In this document: positions 14,502-16,863 of the stretch, piece after piece | Layout: every line of letters starts with the position of its first letter | Numbering within the stretch: the stretch's first letter is position 1 | Origin: an uncultured Alphaproteobacteria bacterium | GTDB lineage: Bacteria > Pseudomonadota > Alphaproteobacteria > Caulobacterales > Parvularculaceae | DNA length: 16,863 nucleotides | NCBI GenBank assembly: GCA_937895955.1 | Contig: CALAZI010000065.1 | Coordinates: 1-16,863 of the forward strand | Reading direction: 5' to 3' | Notes under the pieces: model-generated | What the model saw: only the letters and a program-made list of their open reading frames with translations | Told to the model about the DNA's origin: nothing | Database searches by the model: none | Position numbers and translations under genes: made by a program

Positions 14502-15068
14502 TTATTCCTTCGCGCGCTCCACATATTCGCAGTCAGCGATACGGACGACGATGCGCTCGCCTTCAGAGAGGTAAGGCGGGATCATCACGCGCACGCCGTT
14601 TTCAAGGATCGCCGGCTTATAGGAAGACGACGCCGTCTGGCCCTTCACGGTCGGCTCGGTTTCCCGGATGGTCTGGATCGTCGTTTCGGGGAGCGTGACG
14701 CCGAGCGGGCGCTCCTCATGGAATTCGATCACGACCGTCATATTGGGTTCAAGGAACGCCGCCTGATCGCCGATCATCGACTGCGGGATCGAGATCTGCT
14801 CATAGGTTTCGCTGTTCATGAAGACGAGCATGTCGCCTTCATCATAAAGATATTGATGGTCTTTTTGCTCAAGACGCGCGCGCTCGACCATTTCCGAGGC
14901 GGAAAAGCGGTCGTTATATTTCGTGCCGGACATGATGTCCTGCATCTCGATCTGGTTGAAGGCGCGCAGGTTTCCGGGCGTCCGGTGTTCGGCGCGGATC
15001 ACGACGCAGAGCTTACCCTTGTATTCGATGACCATGCCCTGACGGATGGCGTTGCCGGCGATTTTCAT
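14502..15068 (-). CDS. efp: Translation elongation factor P
   Basis: 188 residues, normal length and three-domain plan: KOW-like domain I (1-65), OB domain II (about 66-128) and OB domain III (about 129-185) with the family signature VKGQTASSSYKPA. EF-P enters the E-site of ribosomes stalled on consecutive prolines and promotes peptide bond formation. The domain I loop that normally carries a modified Lys or Arg reads HRTPGNLRAF (28-37), so the position matching E. coli Lys34 is Asn33. The ATG at 15068 begins MKIAGNAIRQG, as in other alphaproteobacterial EF-P. carA lies 76 bp upstream on the same strand. A TCTATA in the gap might be an efp -10 box, but no good -35 was found. Confidence 0.95.
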   Translation of the reverse strand: MKIAGNAIRQGMVIEYKGKLCVVIRAEHRTPGNLRAFNQIEMQDIMSGTKYNDRFSASEMVERARLEQKDHQYLYDEGDMLVFMNSETYEQISIPQSMIGDQAAFLEPNMTVVIEFHEERPLGVTLPETTIQTIRETEPTVKGQTASSSYKPAILENGVRVMIPPYLSEGERIVVRIADCEYVERAKE

Positions 15069-15144
15069 AGGTCTCGTCTCAATTGCGGGGATTGATTTTG
15101 GCGGCTCTATAGACGCTCAGGTCCGGCTTGGCGAGGGGCGGGCC

Positions 15145-16314
15145 TCAAGCCGCCTTTAACCCGTCCACGAATTTCTTGAAGACGCCGAAGGAATCCTGCG
15201 GGCCGGGCGAGGCTTCGGGGTGATGCTGCACCGAGAACGCCGGCGCGTTTTTCAGGCGGATGCCGGAATTGGTGCCGTCGAAGAGCGAGGTGAAGGTCGG
15301 CTCGACATTGTCCGGGAAGGTCGCGGCGTCGACGGTGAAGCCGTGATTCATCGACACGATTTCGACCTTGCCGGTTTCAAGGTCCTTCACCGGATGATTG
15401 GCGCCGTGATGGCCCTGCGCCATTTTCACGGTCTTCGCGCCGGCGGCGAGCGCGAGCATCTGGTGGCCGAGACAGATGCCGAGCGTCGGCACCTTCTCAT
15501 CGATCAGCCTGCGGATGACCGGGATTGAATGAGCGCCGGTCGCGGCCGGATCGCCCGGCCCGTTCGACAGGACGACGCCGTCGGGGTTCTTTTCCATGAT
15601 GTCTTCATAGGTCGCCGTCGCCGGCACGACGGTGACGCGCGCGCCATTGTCGGCGAGCAGGCGCAATATATTGCGTTTGACGCCGTAGTCGATGACGACG
15701 ACATGCGGTCCCGTTCCGTCCGCGCGTCCATAGCCGTCCGGCCAGCGCCAGGCGGTTTCGGCGTGCGAATAGGATTGCAGCGTCGAGACGTCCTTCGCGA
15801 GATCCTTGCCTTCAAGACCTTCCCATGCGCGCGCCTTCGCAATCAGCTTGTCGATTTCGAAGACGCCGGCCGGGTTATGCGCGATGACGGCGTGCGGCAT
15901 TCCCTTTTCACGGATAAGCGAAGTAAGCGCGCGGGTGTCGACGCCGGCGACGCCAATGATGCCCCGCCGTTTGAGCCAGGCCGGAAAATCGAGCTGCGCG
16001 CGGTAATTCGAAGGGCTCGTTATCGGGCAGCGAAAGATCGCGCCGCGCGCCGCCGTCGCCGCGGCGGGGGAGGCGTTTTCGATATCCTCGCCATTGACCC
16101 CGACATTGCCGATATGAGGGAAGGTGAAGGTGATGATCTGCGCGGCGTAGGAGGGGTCCGTAAGGATCTCCTGATAGCCGGTCATCGCCGTATTGAAGCA
16201 GACCTCGCCGACCGCCTCGCCGGTCGCCCCGACCCCCGTTCCCTTAAGGATGAATCCGTCGGCGAAGGCGATCAGGCCGGTCGGTCGGGGGGCGGTCGCT
16301 TGACTTAGCTTCAT
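15145..16314 (-). CDS. carA: Carbamoyl-phosphate synthase small (glutaminase) subunit
   Basis: 389 residues, full length. It hydrolyses glutamine and passes ammonia to CarB for carbamoyl phosphate synthesis, feeding arginine and pyrimidine pathways. The N-terminal domain has GEVCFNTAMTGYQEILTDPS (36-55). The class I amidotransferase domain follows IDYGVKRNILR (208-218), with LSNGPGDP (249-256), the nucleophile Cys281 in GICLGHQ, MNHGF (322-326), and His365 and Glu367 in the QHHPEASPGP segment. All catalytic residues are present. The ribosome binding site is weak (GAGATATGCCGAG before the ATG). A good promoter lies about 75 bp upstream. carB is not in the window. Confidence 0.97.
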   Translation of the reverse strand: MKLSQATAPRPTGLIAFADGFILKGTGVGATGEAVGEVCFNTAMTGYQEILTDPSYAAQIITFTFPHIGNVGVNGEDIENASPAAATAARGAIFRCPITSPSNYRAQLDFPAWLKRRGIIGVAGVDTRALTSLIREKGMPHAVIAHNPAGVFEIDKLIAKARAWEGLEGKDLAKDVSTLQSYSHAETAWRWPDGYGRADGTGPHVVVIDYGVKRNILRLLADNGARVTVVPATATYEDIMEKNPDGVVLSNGPGDPAATGAHSIPVIRRLIDEKVPTLGICLGHQMLALAAGAKTVKMAQGHHGANHPVKDLETGKVEIVSMNHGFTVDAATFPDNVEPTFTSLFDGTNSGIRLKNAPAFSVQHHPEASPGPQDSFGVFKKFVDGLKAA

Positions 16315-16388
16315 CTCGGCATATCTCTTTTCGTGCGGCTGGCGCGCCTGTCATGAAACGTTTATTGTGCGGCGCGCAAATTGCACGG

Positions 16389-16417
16389 AAGCTAGGCGAA
16401 ACCGTTTCACCGGTCAA
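16389..16417 (-). promoter_or_regulatory. carA: Predicted carA promoter
   Basis: Read on the minus strand, TTGACC (16412-16417) and TAGCTT (16389-16394) are separated by 17 bp, a good match to a housekeeping sigma promoter in alphaproteobacteria. It would give a leader of about 70 nt before the carA ATG at 16314. I see no PyrR- or ArgR-type element that I can name in that leader. Confidence 0.5.
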
Positions 16418-16522
16418 CAAGCAGAAGCTGAAATTTATCCAGGAAAATCAAGGGTCTAGGAACCAATTCCTGTTTCGGGGGCGACGCCTGCGTCCTGGCG
16501 TGCGCGCCCAGTGGAGACTGTC

Positions 16523-16863
16523 ATGTTACGAGAAAAAATCGATTCCGCGCTGAAGGCCTCGATGAAGGCCCGCGACGACAAGGTGCGCGTCTCGACGCTG
16601 CGCCTCATCAACGCGGCCATCAAGGACCGGGACATCGCGGCGCGCGCCTGCGACCGCTGCGACGGCGTTTCGGACGATGAAATCCTCGCCATCCTGATGA
16701 AGATGGTGAAGCAGCGCGAGGAATCCGCGACCGTCTATGAAAAGGGCTGCCGGCTCGATCTCGCCGAGCAGGAGCGCGCGGAAGTCGCGGTGATCAAGGA
16801 ATTCCTGCCCCGGCAGATGAACGAGGCGGAAATCGACGCCGCCGTCAAAGGCGTCATCGCCGA
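16523..16863 (+). CDS. GatB/YqeY domain-containing protein, N-terminal part, cut by window edge
   Basis: The first 113 codons are visible and the gene continues beyond the right edge. The sequence MLREKIDSALKASMKARD, then RVSTLRLINAAIKDRDIAAR (22-41), the segment SDDEILAILMKMVKQREES (50-68) and EFLPRQMNEAEI (92-103) is characteristic of the YqeY family, which resembles the tail domain of the GatB amidotransferase subunit. The family's function is not settled; a link to tRNA-dependent amidation is often suggested. GGAG lies eight bases before the ATG. The divergent pairing with carA is common in alphaproteobacteria, where dnaG and rpoD often follow; that cannot be checked here. Confidence 0.93.
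   Translation, partial: MLREKIDSALKASMKARDDKVRVSTLRLINAAIKDRDIAARACDRCDGVSDDEILAILMKMVKQREESATVYEKGCRLDLAEQERAEVAVIKEFLPRQMNEAEIDAAVKGVIA

Noticed and set aside
16458..16471. AGGAA-CCAA-TTCCT inverted repeat upstream of the YqeY-family gene
   Set aside because: A 5-bp palindrome with no promoter box in a useful position and no known regulator is too weak to call an operator.

Overview
The window is a GC-rich, densely packed piece of a bacterial chromosome, most probably from an alphaproteobacterium. Signs of this are the E3 enzyme motif GGVCLNWGC, the divergent pair carA / yqeY-family gene, a TTGACC-type promoter in front of carA, and the style of EF-P and of the membrane-bound AraC regulator. 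I cannot place it more precisely from sequence alone. No tRNA, rRNA, CRISPR array, prophage or transposase gene was seen.

Layout. 1-146 (-) is the start of a dihydrolipoyl dehydrogenase gene. 287-793 (+) is a small multi-pass membrane protein whose 3' end overlaps, tail to tail, a secreted HExxH protein (772-1887, -). 1991-3073 (-) is a membrane fatty acid desaturase. Divergent from it is a three-gene efflux operon: ATPase (3197-3913), double-FtsX permease (3910-6291) and HlyD/MacA-type adaptor (6297-7523). Next comes a divergent pair, a TetR repressor gene (7531-8103, -) and a secreted SnoaL-like protein gene (8180-8680, +), with two operator-like palindromes in their shared promoter region. 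Directly after the SnoaL gene lies an in-frame, 5'-truncated second copy of the adaptor C-terminus (8691-9080). It is nearly identical to the full gene for its first ~122 bp and only ~70% identical after that.

Downstream on the + strand are a membrane-anchored AraC-type regulator (9162-10280), a CPBP intramembrane protease (10385-11449) and a subfamily I haloalkane dehalogenase (11524-12453). The - strand then carries a glyoxalase II-like MBL hydrolase (12543-13265), a sulfotransferase-like P-loop protein (13303-14325), elongation factor P (14502-15068) and carA (15145-16314). The right edge holds the start of a GatB/YqeY-domain gene (16523 to the end, +). Two palindromic elements sit between genes: a pair of inverted 28-bp REP-like units (12462-12533) and a ~108-bp MITE-like element (14365-14472).

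How it fits together. Housekeeping genes (lpd, efp, carA, yqeY family) flank an accessory middle. The middle contains an envelope efflux pump next to a lipid-modifying enzyme, a small repressor-controlled secreted-protein cassette bounded by adaptor repeats, and several envelope or detoxification genes. The strongest non-routine signals are the mosaic adaptor duplication with its TetR/SnoaL cassette, the EF-P whose modification loop lacks the usual Lys/Arg, and the two palindromic elements. I did not find a clearly new multi-gene system.
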